64,000 nt of DNA from NCBI RefSeq assembly GCF_028657945.1, contig NZ_CP059693.1:3410001-3474000 (forward strand), written 5' to 3'. Of this stretch, positions 9,049 through 18,550 are shown one piece after another (the first letter of the stretch is position 1; every line of letters starts with the position of its first letter). The notes under the pieces are model-generated. The model was not told the origin of the DNA, did no database searches, and was given only the letters and a program-made list of their open reading frames with translations. The stretch is from Thalassomonas haliotis (GTDB lineage Bacteria; Pseudomonadota; Gammaproteobacteria; Enterobacterales; Alteromonadaceae). The translations under genes and the position numbers were made by a program.

Positions 9049-12000
9049 CCCTGGACGCCAGCATAGACAAGTTCCCCGACTTTTGCGCCAGCAAAGACTT
9101 TGCCTATTTACGCGGCAAAGGAATCGACTATATCCGGGCGTTGGCGGCCAGTCAATGGACAGATCATAATATCCATGATCCCGGTATCACCTTGCTGGAA
9201 ATGCTCTGTTATGCCATCACAGATCTCGGCTATAAAACCGACTATGCCATTGAAGACATACTGGCAGAGTCTTGCATTACCGACACTAAATTAGCAGCAC
9301 GCTCAGATAAAAGTAACGGCATAAACGGCAAAAGCCGGGCTTCAAATGACAACAGCTACTTTACCCCAAGGGAAATTTTGCCGTGCAAGGCCCTGACCCT
9401 GAACGACTGGCGTAAGGTCATCATTGATGTGCCGCTGATCCATAATGCCAGGCTGGATTTATTAACCCGCTCAGAGCCGGCAATTTACCGCGATGAACAA
9501 AAATCAGAGCTCAGCTATACCCCGCCTCCCGGCAGTACAGAGACGGAGAAGGCCAACATAAGGTTAAATATCCAGGGACTGTACCAGGTCAAATTGGAAT
9601 TTGAAAATCAGGGGCCGCTTGGCGATCTAAATTGCTGGAGCTATCAATTTCCCCTTGCCCCCAGCAACTTAAAAACCGTGACCCTGCATTTCGAACCTGC
9701 CTGGCCGGTATTTTTTGAAAATCAGCTCAACGTCGATGAATTTGAGCACCTGTATTTCGATGATTTTACCTCCATTAGCGACTCGGCGGTGTATATCAGC
9801 TGTTTTACTTTGAGCGACAATAACCTGAAAATCCCGATTAAAGTACATATCGAGTCTCCACTGGAGAAAACCGATGAAAACAAACAATTTATAGAGCCAA
9901 GATTACTCGACCGCCTGGACGACATCCGCGCCTTTTTGCAAGCACGCATCAAACAGTGCAGTAAAACCGCGCAGCAGGTAAAACAGCGCCTGCACCGGCA
10001 ACGCAGCCTATGCGAAGACTTTGTCCGTTTCAGCACCAGCGAAATTGAAGAAATCGGTATCTGCACCGATATCGAAATAAGGCCGGACGTAGATATCCAC
10101 CTGGTACAGGCCAATATTTATCATGTGCTGGAAAATTTCCTCACCCCAAGGGTCACCTTTTATTCCCTTGAAGAAATGCAGCAAATGGCTATCCCCCTCG
10201 ACCACATTTTTAACGGCCCACTGCTCCAGCATGGTTTTATCAAAGACGACGACTTACTGCGCTGCCAGCATAAAACCGTGATCCATATTTCGGATGTGAT
10301 CCGCGAATTGATGGCCATAAACGGCATCATCGCCATCAGAAAATTACAACTGAGCAAATTCTTCCGCGGCCTGCTGCTAAACGACGGCGAACACTGGTGC
10401 CTGCCGATCACAGACAAGCGCGGCATCAAGTTTAACGCCGAAAAATCAAAAATCGTGCTCTACAAAGGTTTGATCCCCTACCAGGGAGACGGACCGGAAA
10501 GCCAGGCGCATTTAGAAGACTTAAGGGCGCTCAATGCAAGAGCCAGGCTGCAGGCCAAAGCCTATGATGTCACTATGCCTGCAGGGCAAGATCAGCAATT
10601 GGGCCTTTATCATTCCATCCAGGACAGCTTTTCCCTGGTATACGGCATAGGCCAGGAAGGTCTGCCGCCGTCCGCCGGCCCGCAGCGTCATGCCCAGGCC
10701 AAACAGCTAAAAGGCTTTTTAACGATAATGGAGCAGATTTTGGCCAATTATTGCGCCCAGCTGGCCAACCTCAAACACTTGTTCAGTCTAAATAGCGACA
10801 TTAAACGCAGCTATTTTTCCCAACTGCTGTTTTCATTACCTGTCACCTATAAACTGAGCCAAAGCGTGCTCGATGCCCTGGCGGACAAGGGCTTAAGCCA
10901 GAATAAACTCGATAAGCTTGCCCCGCTCAAAGACGATCCCGGTCTTGAGCGGGAGACCTTTGCGGCCCAAATAGAGGCCTTGCCCGGGGAAGAGCTAACA
11001 GATGAGGAACTCAGCCAGCTACTGGATTTATGTAAAATCCCGGAAATTAAAGTGCCCAACCTGCCAAACGGCGCAAATTTGGTACGCGAGTTTGTCGCCC
11101 GGCACCAGGAAGATAAAACCATAGACTGGAACCAGGCTTCCAGTTATCAAAGCCAGTGGCAGCAATATTTGCTCACAGTCAAAGAGCAGCGCTGGCAAAC
11201 CATGTGCGAACGTGACAACAGCCTGGAGTCGGCACAAACCTACCAGGCACGCAAAAACCGCTTCCTCGATCACCTGCTGGCACGATTTGGCGAGCAGTTT
11301 ACCGATTATGTCCTGCTCAGCACCCAGCTCGACGGTACTAAGGCCGCCGATGACATCATCCGCGATAAAATCGCCTTTTTAAAGGAAATTCCGGTATTAA
11401 GTGCAGACCGGGGCCAGGGCTTTAATTACCTGCGAGAATCTTCAGGGGACAATGTCAGCGGGGTGGAAAAACGCGCTTCACGCCTGGCGGGCATAGATAA
11501 CTGGCAACGAAAAAGCCTGCTGCCGGATTATGAAAAAATATTTGATACCTACCCGGAAATCGACGAAGACGATATCGAAGAAACCCGTTTCCATATCCAA
11601 GACCCCAATCCGGCCCCCGGGCAGGATGCCTGTATTTTATTTCACAGCACTAAACACTATACCGATCTCGACACCTTAACCCAGGCTATGGCATCCGCGT
11701 TATACAGCGGCCTGGAGCAGAAAAACTATCGCATTGATATCAATGTCCACCAGCAATACTTTTTCTGCCTGCTGGATCAGGACAAGGATATTATCGCCGT
11801 CCATAAAAAATACTACCGCTACCGCTTTGAAGTGGAACAGGTCATCGACTACACCATAGCCGTGCTGAAAATGAAGGAAGCGGTATTCGAGGGTTTTCAT
11901 CTGGTCGAGCATAGCCTGCTCAGGCCCTTTGCTCCCGTGAAAACCACAGAAAAACCCCCGGGCTTGCCTTTGCCGCCCTGCGATGAAGATGACATAAAAC

Positions 12001-12437
12001 TGTTTAAAGTTTCCCTGAATGAAGACTGCTCTCCCGGCTATCAGGATCCCTATTCATTCAGGATCACCGCCGTTGTTCCCTGCTGGCTCAGGCGTTTTGC
12101 CAGCCTGGATTTCAGGCGTTTTTTCGAGCAAACCCTGCGTCAGGAAACCCCGGCCCATATCCATATAAAAATCTGCTGGGTTGACCAGGATACCATGGCC
12201 TCGTTTGAACCGGCCTTTTTTGACTGGCTCGAACACAAACGCCGCACAATATTCAGCCATGGCGCTTTATTTTGCCAAAATCACGACTTGATAGCCGCCC
12301 AAAACAAACTGATGACCGAAATGGAAAAACTCAACAGCCATTATCCACAAAGCCGCCTGTTTATGTGCAACCAGGATGAGACTCACCGGCCTATCGTTTT
12401 AAACCACTCCCAATTAGGTGAAGAGGAAGGAAAATAA
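9045..12437 (+). CDS. Giant baseplate protein (Afp12-like)
   Basis: An 1130-residue partner of the preceding wedge protein. Start ATG 9045 is preferred over an in-frame TTG six bases earlier because GGAGGAAG at 9031-9038 is correctly spaced and the ATG overlaps the upstream stop. The N terminus shows the typical FAYLRGKGIDYIRALAASQWTDHNIHDPGITLLEMLCYAITDLGYKTDY block (residues ~25-70), which identifies Afp12/Pvc12-type proteins that pair with Afp11 in heterodimeric wedges. A later EGFHLVEHSLLRP segment and a DPYSFRITAVVPCWLRRF segment are also shared by this family. No catalytic motif was seen. Confidence 0.9.
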   Translation: MTLDASIDKFPDFCASKDFAYLRGKGIDYIRALAASQWTDHNIHDPGITLLEMLCYAITDLGYKTDYAIEDILAESCITDTKLAARSDKSNGINGKSRASNDNSYFTPREILPCKALTLNDWRKVIIDVPLIHNARLDLLTRSEPAIYRDEQKSELSYTPPPGSTETEKANIRLNIQGLYQVKLEFENQGPLGDLNCWSYQFPLAPSNLKTVTLHFEPAWPVFFENQLNVDEFEHLYFDDFTSISDSAVYISCFTLSDNNLKIPIKVHIESPLEKTDENKQFIEPRLLDRLDDIRAFLQARIKQCSKTAQQVKQRLHRQRSLCEDFVRFSTSEIEEIGICTDIEIRPDVDIHLVQANIYHVLENFLTPRVTFYSLEEMQQMAIPLDHIFNGPLLQHGFIKDDDLLRCQHKTVIHISDVIRELMAINGIIAIRKLQLSKFFRGLLLNDGEHWCLPITDKRGIKFNAEKSKIVLYKGLIPYQGDGPESQAHLEDLRALNARARLQAKAYDVTMPAGQDQQLGLYHSIQDSFSLVYGIGQEGLPPSAGPQRHAQAKQLKGFLTIMEQILANYCAQLANLKHLFSLNSDIKRSYFSQLLFSLPVTYKLSQSVLDALADKGLSQNKLDKLAPLKDDPGLERETFAAQIEALPGEELTDEELSQLLDLCKIPEIKVPNLPNGANLVREFVARHQEDKTIDWNQASSYQSQWQQYLLTVKEQRWQTMCERDNSLESAQTYQARKNRFLDHLLARFGEQFTDYVLLSTQLDGTKAADDIIRDKIAFLKEIPVLSADRGQGFNYLRESSGDNVSGVEKRASRLAGIDNWQRKSLLPDYEKIFDTYPEIDEDDIEETRFHIQDPNPAPGQDACILFHSTKHYTDLDTLTQAMASALYSGLEQKNYRIDINVHQQYFFCLLDQDKDIIAVHKKYYRYRFEVEQVIDYTIAVLKMKEAVFEGFHLVEHSLLRPFAPVKTTEKPPGLPLPPCDEDDIKLFKVSLNEDCSPGYQDPYSFRITAVVPCWLRRFASLDFRRFFEQTLRQETPAHIHIKICWVDQDTMASFEPAFFDWLEHKRRTIFSHGALFCQNHDLIAAQNKLMTEMEKLNSHYPQSRLFMCNQDETHRPIVLNHSQLGEEEGK

Positions 12438-12438
12438 C

Positions 12439-15400
12439 ATGGACACGTGCAACACCTATCCAAAATTTCAGGCAGACCAAGTGCTGACAGCAGATCAGTT
12501 AAACGATCTGTTTGGCTATTTAGACTTGCAAAGCCGCTGGACCAGGAAATGTTTTGCCGGTGCGGGTATTGCCCATGGTTTCCAGATGCAAACGGCGGCA
12601 GATTTTACCGGCATTAGCCTGAGTCCGGGTTACGGCCTGACCACCTTAGGTTACCTGGTAAAACATCCCGGTAGTGATTATAGCCACTACACCGCCTATA
12701 CCGATCCGGTTAAATATGCCTTTTTCAACACAGCTGAAGAAGGAGAAGATCAGCAACAGCTAGCCCTGTGGCAATTACTGACGTCAGAAGAAAAAGATAA
12801 CGACAACCCCGGGCATAAGGCACTTAATAAAGACTTCCTCAAAGACAAGGTCGCCCTGGCTTATCTGGAAGTAGAAGATGAAGATCTCGATACCTGTACC
12901 GGCAGTGACTGTAATGAAAAAGGCTCGAAGATAAACCTGTGTGTCAGAATTTTACTGGTGGCAAAAGAGCAACTCGATCTGCTCAATAAAAAAGGCAAGT
13001 CTGAAAAAACGACAAATCTCTACCAGATGCTGCAACAAAAGTATCAGCTGCCGACCTTAAAAATAGGCCGCTTGCACTGGCTCGGCGACAGCAACCACCT
13101 GCTGGAGCTGGAAGATATTCTCAAATCATACGCCTTCCTTATCCAGCAAGGTCCGCTGCAGAAAATTCCCGAGGCCTTCAGACAAGCCTTTGAAGTATAC
13201 GCACCGCTGCTCAGCGAAGATTACCAGGCCAACCCTTTTATCGACTGGCAGCCGCAACTTTGGCGTCAGCAGGCCAAATATCCCCTGGGGATCCAATATT
13301 ACTACGATCATATCAAAGACTTGATCCTCGCCTATGAAGAGTTCGTCAATCTTGCCTTTGAGGTATTCTCCGCAGCCTGCCTGCCCGATAGCGGCTTCCC
13401 CAAGCATCTGATGCTGGGACAGGTAGACGTGGCAACCCAGTGTAAGCCGTCTAGCTACCGCCACCACTTTATCCGTGCCAGCATACCCGGGCAACCGGTG
13501 ACCGGCGGCAAACTTCACCAGGTAAAATTCTTATTTCAGCGCCTGGTGCTGCTGACCCGGGCATTTAAAGTGCCGCAAACCGGCGACAGTAAAAACCCGA
13601 TAAAGATCACCCCAAGCAAAGAAAAACAAACGCCTTTGGGTAAACGCAGCCTGCCCTATTATTACGATCTGCAAACCTATCCCCAGCTGAAAAACTTCTG
13701 GGACTTTGACCTGGCCAGCCAGTGCCGCTCGCATCAGGTATTCAGCTATCAGGACAACCTGAGTTCGCCGGTATGTGTCGCCGACCTTCCCTTTAGAGAC
13801 AGTTCCTTTACCGGCCTTTCCCTTATAGATAGGGTAAATATCAATTCCCTGGCGGACATTCAGTCTCTGCTAAAAGATAAGCTATTAACAGAAAAAGTAA
13901 GCCTGGCAGAGTTAGACTCCCTGTCTTTCGCTGACAGTAAAACAGACTTTGCCGATATAAAATTATCCTCTGGGCATCCCGAGGTCTTAACTGAAACATT
14001 AACCAAATCCTATAACCTCAGTAGCATACCGGAAACCAAGATTTCAGAATCTTTCTCTCTGGGCAGTTTTATCACCCCGACCCCAGGGTTTGATCTCAGA
14101 ACATTTCCCGGTTCCTTTTCTGGTATAGACCCGAGAGCTTTTCCGGGCTTTGCTCCCAGCCCCTTTCCCGGACCAGTCCCCAGACCACTTCCCGGGCCAC
14201 TCCCAGGACCAATAACCGGCCCGGCCCCCAGGCCGATACCGTTTCCGCTGCCGTTACCCAAACCCAGCCCGAAACCTATTCCACAACCATTTCCCTGGCC
14301 CAAACCTATACCTGTGCCGGTACCTGGACCAACACCTGTCCCGGGACCCACCCCCACACCCGGGCCAAAACCAACGCCAGTACCTAAGCCTGTCCCGGCC
14401 CCCAAGGATGTGCTGCTACAAACCCTTAGGGATAAGTTTCCCACGGCAGATACGCTTATTGCGCACCACTATCCGCTGGACGTAGATCAGAACGAATTTC
14501 CCTTTTACCGCATCGAAGGCCATCTCGGGGAAAAATACACGGATGCCTTCGACCGCATCAGCCAGTGGATCAAATGTTATAACCTGCCAATCAAGCTGAT
14601 GGCGCTGAAAGTCGGCAGCAATTACCAGGATATTTCCTCTTCTTTGGGCTGCCAGTTTGACGATATCGAGCTGGTTTACAGCGCCCTGACCCATAAGCTG
14701 GCTTGCGAATACAATAAGCTCAAAGAAATGGTCGCAGATATCGAGTTCGACAGCCCCAAAGAAACCGTTGAAATCAGTGAGGTCACAAAAGTTAAGGGCA
14801 AATTTATCGACGGCAAAACCAACTTGCCCCTAAGCCGGGTACATTACGCCATCAAAGCCCTCAATATTCACGGCCAGAGCAATGCCCAGGGTGAAATGGA
14901 AATCACCGATCTAGCACCCGGCTCATACCAGGTGGAAACCTATATTGATGACTACGGCTCCAAATATTTCCCGATCACGGTACAAGATAAGAAAACCTTA
15001 GCCTTAGCCGATATTCCCCTGTATCAGGATGCCCTGCTCGATGAGAAACGCCTGGTTTACAGCCAAAAGGTCGCCGAAAGCGACATTTTAAACAAAGCCA
15101 GGGCCTATGCAGAAAAACCTGACTTTTATAGCAGTTCGTTTGACAGCAGAGCCTTTAGCAGCTTAGGCGGCTTAGCCGACGAGACAGATTTTCAACTTAA
15201 GACTGAAGCCTTTAAAAGCCCGAGTTATGATCCTTCACTCTTTACCAGCCGGAATATCACCTTAGACCTGTCACAACCGGCCATGACAGAAAAAACCGCT
15301 TTCTTTGAAAAGAGAGACCTTGAGAACATAGAGTTTGATCAGATCAAATTTGAGAAAGCACAGCCTGAAAGTCCCCGGGTCGATAAAACCCTGTTTGAAC

Positions 15401-18400
15401 AACCAAGCTTTAGAATAAACACCGCCAAGGCTCTGGCAACGCCGTCACCCTATAAAATAGATTCACTGATCAGGAAAATTAAATTTGATCCGGTCACGGA
15501 CACCTCATTACTGACCAAACATTATCTGTATAAGAATTTCGCCAATCTCAATATCCGCGAAGATACCGAGATTTTCGAAAAAGTGAGCCAGCCGGTAGAC
15601 ATCACCACCAGTTTAGATCTGCTGCTCAAAGAACTGGAAAAGCCGTTGGCGAAATTCAGCAAGCAAGACTTTACCAATGCCTACCAGATGCTGCTGACCC
15701 GGCTGGACATGTTTGAACAGGTTATCGGCAAATACCAAGATTATATCCCGGCAGCAGAACGGCCAGCGCTGCTGCGTTATTTCAACCTGATCCGCGATCA
15801 GGGCTGTTTCCAGCAGTTCCAGGGGCTGCTTGATAACTACAACGCCCGCAAATTAAAAATACAGCAAAAGCTATTGCTGTCGGTATATTCAGAGCACAAT
15901 TGCGGCATGGCGCATGTCGCTGGCTGCTGGGCCGGCGGCACCTTCTTCCTGGCCTATGATGACGAGCACACTGTGGTGCTCGACTTTGCCCTGCCCTATA
16001 TCTGTTGCTCCGATTGCCCGCCCATAAACCTGTGCAGTACAGAGCCGGTATTATTTAAATTGCCGCTGGAATTTTATTGCAAAAACGACAAGCGAAAATT
16101 CAAATTTATTACCAGTCCCCCGGGGGGCGAAGTTATCGGCTCCGGCGTGAGCAAAGAAGTCACCACAGGCGATTTTTATTTTACCCCGGCCTTAGCCGAC
16201 ATTGACGAAGGGGAAATCAAATTCGCTTATTTGATCAATAACACCCGCTATGAATTTTCCGCACTGCTCGCCCAAATTAAAGCGGCCATCAGTTATAAAA
16301 TCATACAGGTTACCGACGCCCCGAAAAGCGCCGAAATCAAGTTTACCGCCACGCCTCAGGAGGCAGGCGAATACTTATGGGACTTTGGCGACGGCAACAG
16401 CTCCAACAAGGCCAACCCGGTACATAGCTTTGATTTAACCCAAGACTCGGCCTTTACCGTAAACTTAACCGTTACAAAAGATCCCTGTATCGGCACAGCC
16501 AGCCATGAGCTGACCTTTGAAATTTGCAACGCCAACTTCACCGCTGTGGAAGTGGCGCGCTCATTAGATAAAATCCGCTATGCCTTCAGCCATCCACAAG
16601 CCGCCAATACCCGCACCTGGCAACTGGATGAAGATGTGGTGGTTGAAAATCAGGAAACCATTGAGCAGGACTACGAGCTGGCAGACAGCCAGCGGGAAGT
16701 CACGGTCACCCTGAGCATAACGCAGGAAACCTGCGATGACAGCAAGTCGCAAACCATTACCATCCCGGCCCGGCGTGAAGTCTCTATCTTTATCGACCGG
16801 CTGTTTTTATGTCATCAGGATGTTCACGAGCCTGTGACTTTCGACCCCCCCGGCGGCAAGGCGACAGGCAACGGCCTGGTGCTGATCGACGGCGATTACC
16901 ATTTCTATCCGGGCCACCCGGACGTACTGCTCGGCGCCAATGAAATCAGCTATGAATACCAGGGAAAAACCGTTTCGGTTGTGGTCACCGTTGATGCCAT
17001 AACCCAAGAGTTTACCGCACAGATAGCCCAGATAGATGCCGATAATGCCAAAGCTAAGGTGCAGTTCAAGGCTCCTGCCGGCATGGACTCCTACACCTAT
17101 AAGCTTGGCGACGGCACGGTTTCAGACCAGGCAACAATCGATCATATCTATGACATCAGCGAGCAAACGGAATTTGACGTTGAACTGCAACTGATCAAAG
17201 GCGCCTGTGAAGTCACCCAAACCAAGAAAATGCTCCTTACCCCCTGCAGCGCCGAATTCACTCACCGCGTGCTTGAAGATAATACCAGTGCCGGTCAGAA
17301 AATTATCCTCGAATATACTGTGCTGGCAACGGGCGGCAAAGAATATCAATTAACCGATGAACTGGGCAGCATAAAATCTACCGGCCGGGTATTCAAACGG
17401 GTTTACCCCTTAGGGGAAGTCGAACGAGAAATGCCGGTGACCATGAGGCTGGACAAGCCCCCTTGCCTGGCAACCTTTAGCCAGACGGTTACCATTCCGG
17501 CGTTCCAGCCGCTGTTTATAGATCTGGAAATCACAGAATTTGTCTGGTGCGATAAGACACCATACCGGATCCGTACCAGTGTCAGCGGCGGTAAGGCGTC
17601 CGGCCCAGGAGTGCGTGAAGACAGTCAGGGTTTTACCTTTACCCCGGCACTGGCCAATACCGGCGGAGAAGTTATCATCAGCTACCAGCTGGGCGACCTG
17701 GCTACCGCCATAACCGTCAAGCTGATCAAACCCCAGGCAAACTTTAGCATCATAGGTATTAACAAGGTCGATAACGGTCTTTACGATGTCAAACTGGTGA
17801 ACAACTCAAAAGATCACAACAGTGCCAGCTGGCTGTTTTCTCCCGGCGGCAACTCAAGCAACATGGATGAGGTTATGGTCTTTCAACTCAAAGAGGTTGA
17901 ATCAGGCCAGGCGGTTAAGGCAACACTGACCGTTGCCTGGAACGAGCTGTGTGCAAATTCGATGGAGAGAGTTTTCCATGTACCGACCGATATCATCCGC
18001 ATCGAAACAGATATTCCCCTGGAAAACCTGACTAGCCTCAGGGTGGATGAAACCTTTACTAAAGTGATCCCGGAAACCACCGGCCTGACAAAAGATACTA
18101 TGACCACGGTCAGCCGCGTCAGGGAAGATTTCAGCAGCCAGGTTATCGCTAAAACTTATGTCTCGGGTCAGAAAAACCTCGAACTGAGTAAAACCTTAGC
18201 TCCCCTGCTGCTGTCCACCCGCGATCAGTTAACCAAAGTGGCAACTAAGGAAAGTGCCAAAGCCGCACAGCTGGGTTACCCGCTGATGTTAACCCAGGTT
18301 AACCTGGTGTTGGATCTTGTCACTGTAATGTCAGATGACCTGAAAGTAGAAGATCCTATGAACAACACCCTGAACGAGATAGGTAACTCGCTCGGGACGC

Positions 18401-18531
18401 TGATGGAAACCGGTATCGAGTTAAACAAAGACAATGTTTTATCCGATAAATTAATTCGGGTGAAAAAAGAAAATGCGGCTAAACCTAACGTACTGGCCGC
18501 CATTAACAAGATAGAGAGCCTGATGAGCTAA
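12439..18531 (+). CDS. 2030-aa eCIS-associated protein with Pro-rich linker and PKD-like domains
   Basis: A very large protein directly after the Afp12-like gene. ATG 12439 is favoured over an upstream in-frame GTG because AGGAAGGA precedes it. The N terminus (KFQADQVLTADQLNDLFGYLD, then RKCFAGAGIAHGF) follows a pattern I associate with large proteins in other eCIS loci. Residues ~547-655 are a proline-rich linker of PGP, PKP and PxP steps. At ~784-864 there is a carboxypeptidase-regulatory-like beta-sandwich (GKFIDGKTNLPLSRV ... GEMEITDLAPGSYQVE). PKD-like domains lie at ~1284-1350 (YLWDFGDGNSS), ~1527-1590 (YTYKLGDGTVSD) and ~1772-1838 (degenerate). No signal peptide. It may be a fibre, cage or scaffold of the baseplate; the exact role is unknown. 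Confidence 0.8.
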   Translation: MDTCNTYPKFQADQVLTADQLNDLFGYLDLQSRWTRKCFAGAGIAHGFQMQTAADFTGISLSPGYGLTTLGYLVKHPGSDYSHYTAYTDPVKYAFFNTAEEGEDQQQLALWQLLTSEEKDNDNPGHKALNKDFLKDKVALAYLEVEDEDLDTCTGSDCNEKGSKINLCVRILLVAKEQLDLLNKKGKSEKTTNLYQMLQQKYQLPTLKIGRLHWLGDSNHLLELEDILKSYAFLIQQGPLQKIPEAFRQAFEVYAPLLSEDYQANPFIDWQPQLWRQQAKYPLGIQYYYDHIKDLILAYEEFVNLAFEVFSAACLPDSGFPKHLMLGQVDVATQCKPSSYRHHFIRASIPGQPVTGGKLHQVKFLFQRLVLLTRAFKVPQTGDSKNPIKITPSKEKQTPLGKRSLPYYYDLQTYPQLKNFWDFDLASQCRSHQVFSYQDNLSSPVCVADLPFRDSSFTGLSLIDRVNINSLADIQSLLKDKLLTEKVSLAELDSLSFADSKTDFADIKLSSGHPEVLTETLTKSYNLSSIPETKISESFSLGSFITPTPGFDLRTFPGSFSGIDPRAFPGFAPSPFPGPVPRPLPGPLPGPITGPAPRPIPFPLPLPKPSPKPIPQPFPWPKPIPVPVPGPTPVPGPTPTPGPKPTPVPKPVPAPKDVLLQTLRDKFPTADTLIAHHYPLDVDQNEFPFYRIEGHLGEKYTDAFDRISQWIKCYNLPIKLMALKVGSNYQDISSSLGCQFDDIELVYSALTHKLACEYNKLKEMVADIEFDSPKETVEISEVTKVKGKFIDGKTNLPLSRVHYAIKALNIHGQSNAQGEMEITDLAPGSYQVETYIDDYGSKYFPITVQDKKTLALADIPLYQDALLDEKRLVYSQKVAESDILNKARAYAEKPDFYSSSFDSRAFSSLGGLADETDFQLKTEAFKSPSYDPSLFTSRNITLDLSQPAMTEKTAFFEKRDLENIEFDQIKFEKAQPESPRVDKTLFEQPSFRINTAKALATPSPYKIDSLIRKIKFDPVTDTSLLTKHYLYKNFANLNIREDTEIFEKVSQPVDITTSLDLLLKELEKPLAKFSKQDFTNAYQMLLTRLDMFEQVIGKYQDYIPAAERPALLRYFNLIRDQGCFQQFQGLLDNYNARKLKIQQKLLLSVYSEHNCGMAHVAGCWAGGTFFLAYDDEHTVVLDFALPYICCSDCPPINLCSTEPVLFKLPLEFYCKNDKRKFKFITSPPGGEVIGSGVSKEVTTGDFYFTPALADIDEGEIKFAYLINNTRYEFSALLAQIKAAISYKIIQVTDAPKSAEIKFTATPQEAGEYLWDFGDGNSSNKANPVHSFDLTQDSAFTVNLTVTKDPCIGTASHELTFEICNANFTAVEVARSLDKIRYAFSHPQAANTRTWQLDEDVVVENQETIEQDYELADSQREVTVTLSITQETCDDSKSQTITIPARREVSIFIDRLFLCHQDVHEPVTFDPPGGKATGNGLVLIDGDYHFYPGHPDVLLGANEISYEYQGKTVSVVVTVDAITQEFTAQIAQIDADNAKAKVQFKAPAGMDSYTYKLGDGTVSDQATIDHIYDISEQTEFDVELQLIKGACEVTQTKKMLLTPCSAEFTHRVLEDNTSAGQKIILEYTVLATGGKEYQLTDELGSIKSTGRVFKRVYPLGEVEREMPVTMRLDKPPCLATFSQTVTIPAFQPLFIDLEITEFVWCDKTPYRIRTSVSGGKASGPGVREDSQGFTFTPALANTGGEVIISYQLGDLATAITVKLIKPQANFSIIGINKVDNGLYDVKLVNNSKDHNSASWLFSPGGNSSNMDEVMVFQLKEVESGQAVKATLTVAWNELCANSMERVFHVPTDIIRIETDIPLENLTSLRVDETFTKVIPETTGLTKDTMTTVSRVREDFSSQVIAKTYVSGQKNLELSKTLAPLLLSTRDQLTKVATKESAKAAQLGYPLMLTQVNLVLDLVTVMSDDLKVEDPMNNTLNEIGNSLGTLMETGIELNKDNVLSDKLIRVKKENAAKPNVLAAINKIESLMS

Positions 18532-18550
18532 AACCTTTTAGTTAAAAATA

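Noticed and set aside
14010-14444. Glycine-rich 144-residue frame on the minus strand
   Set aside because: It is the complement of the proline-rich linker; PxP codons read backwards give glycine-rich repeats.
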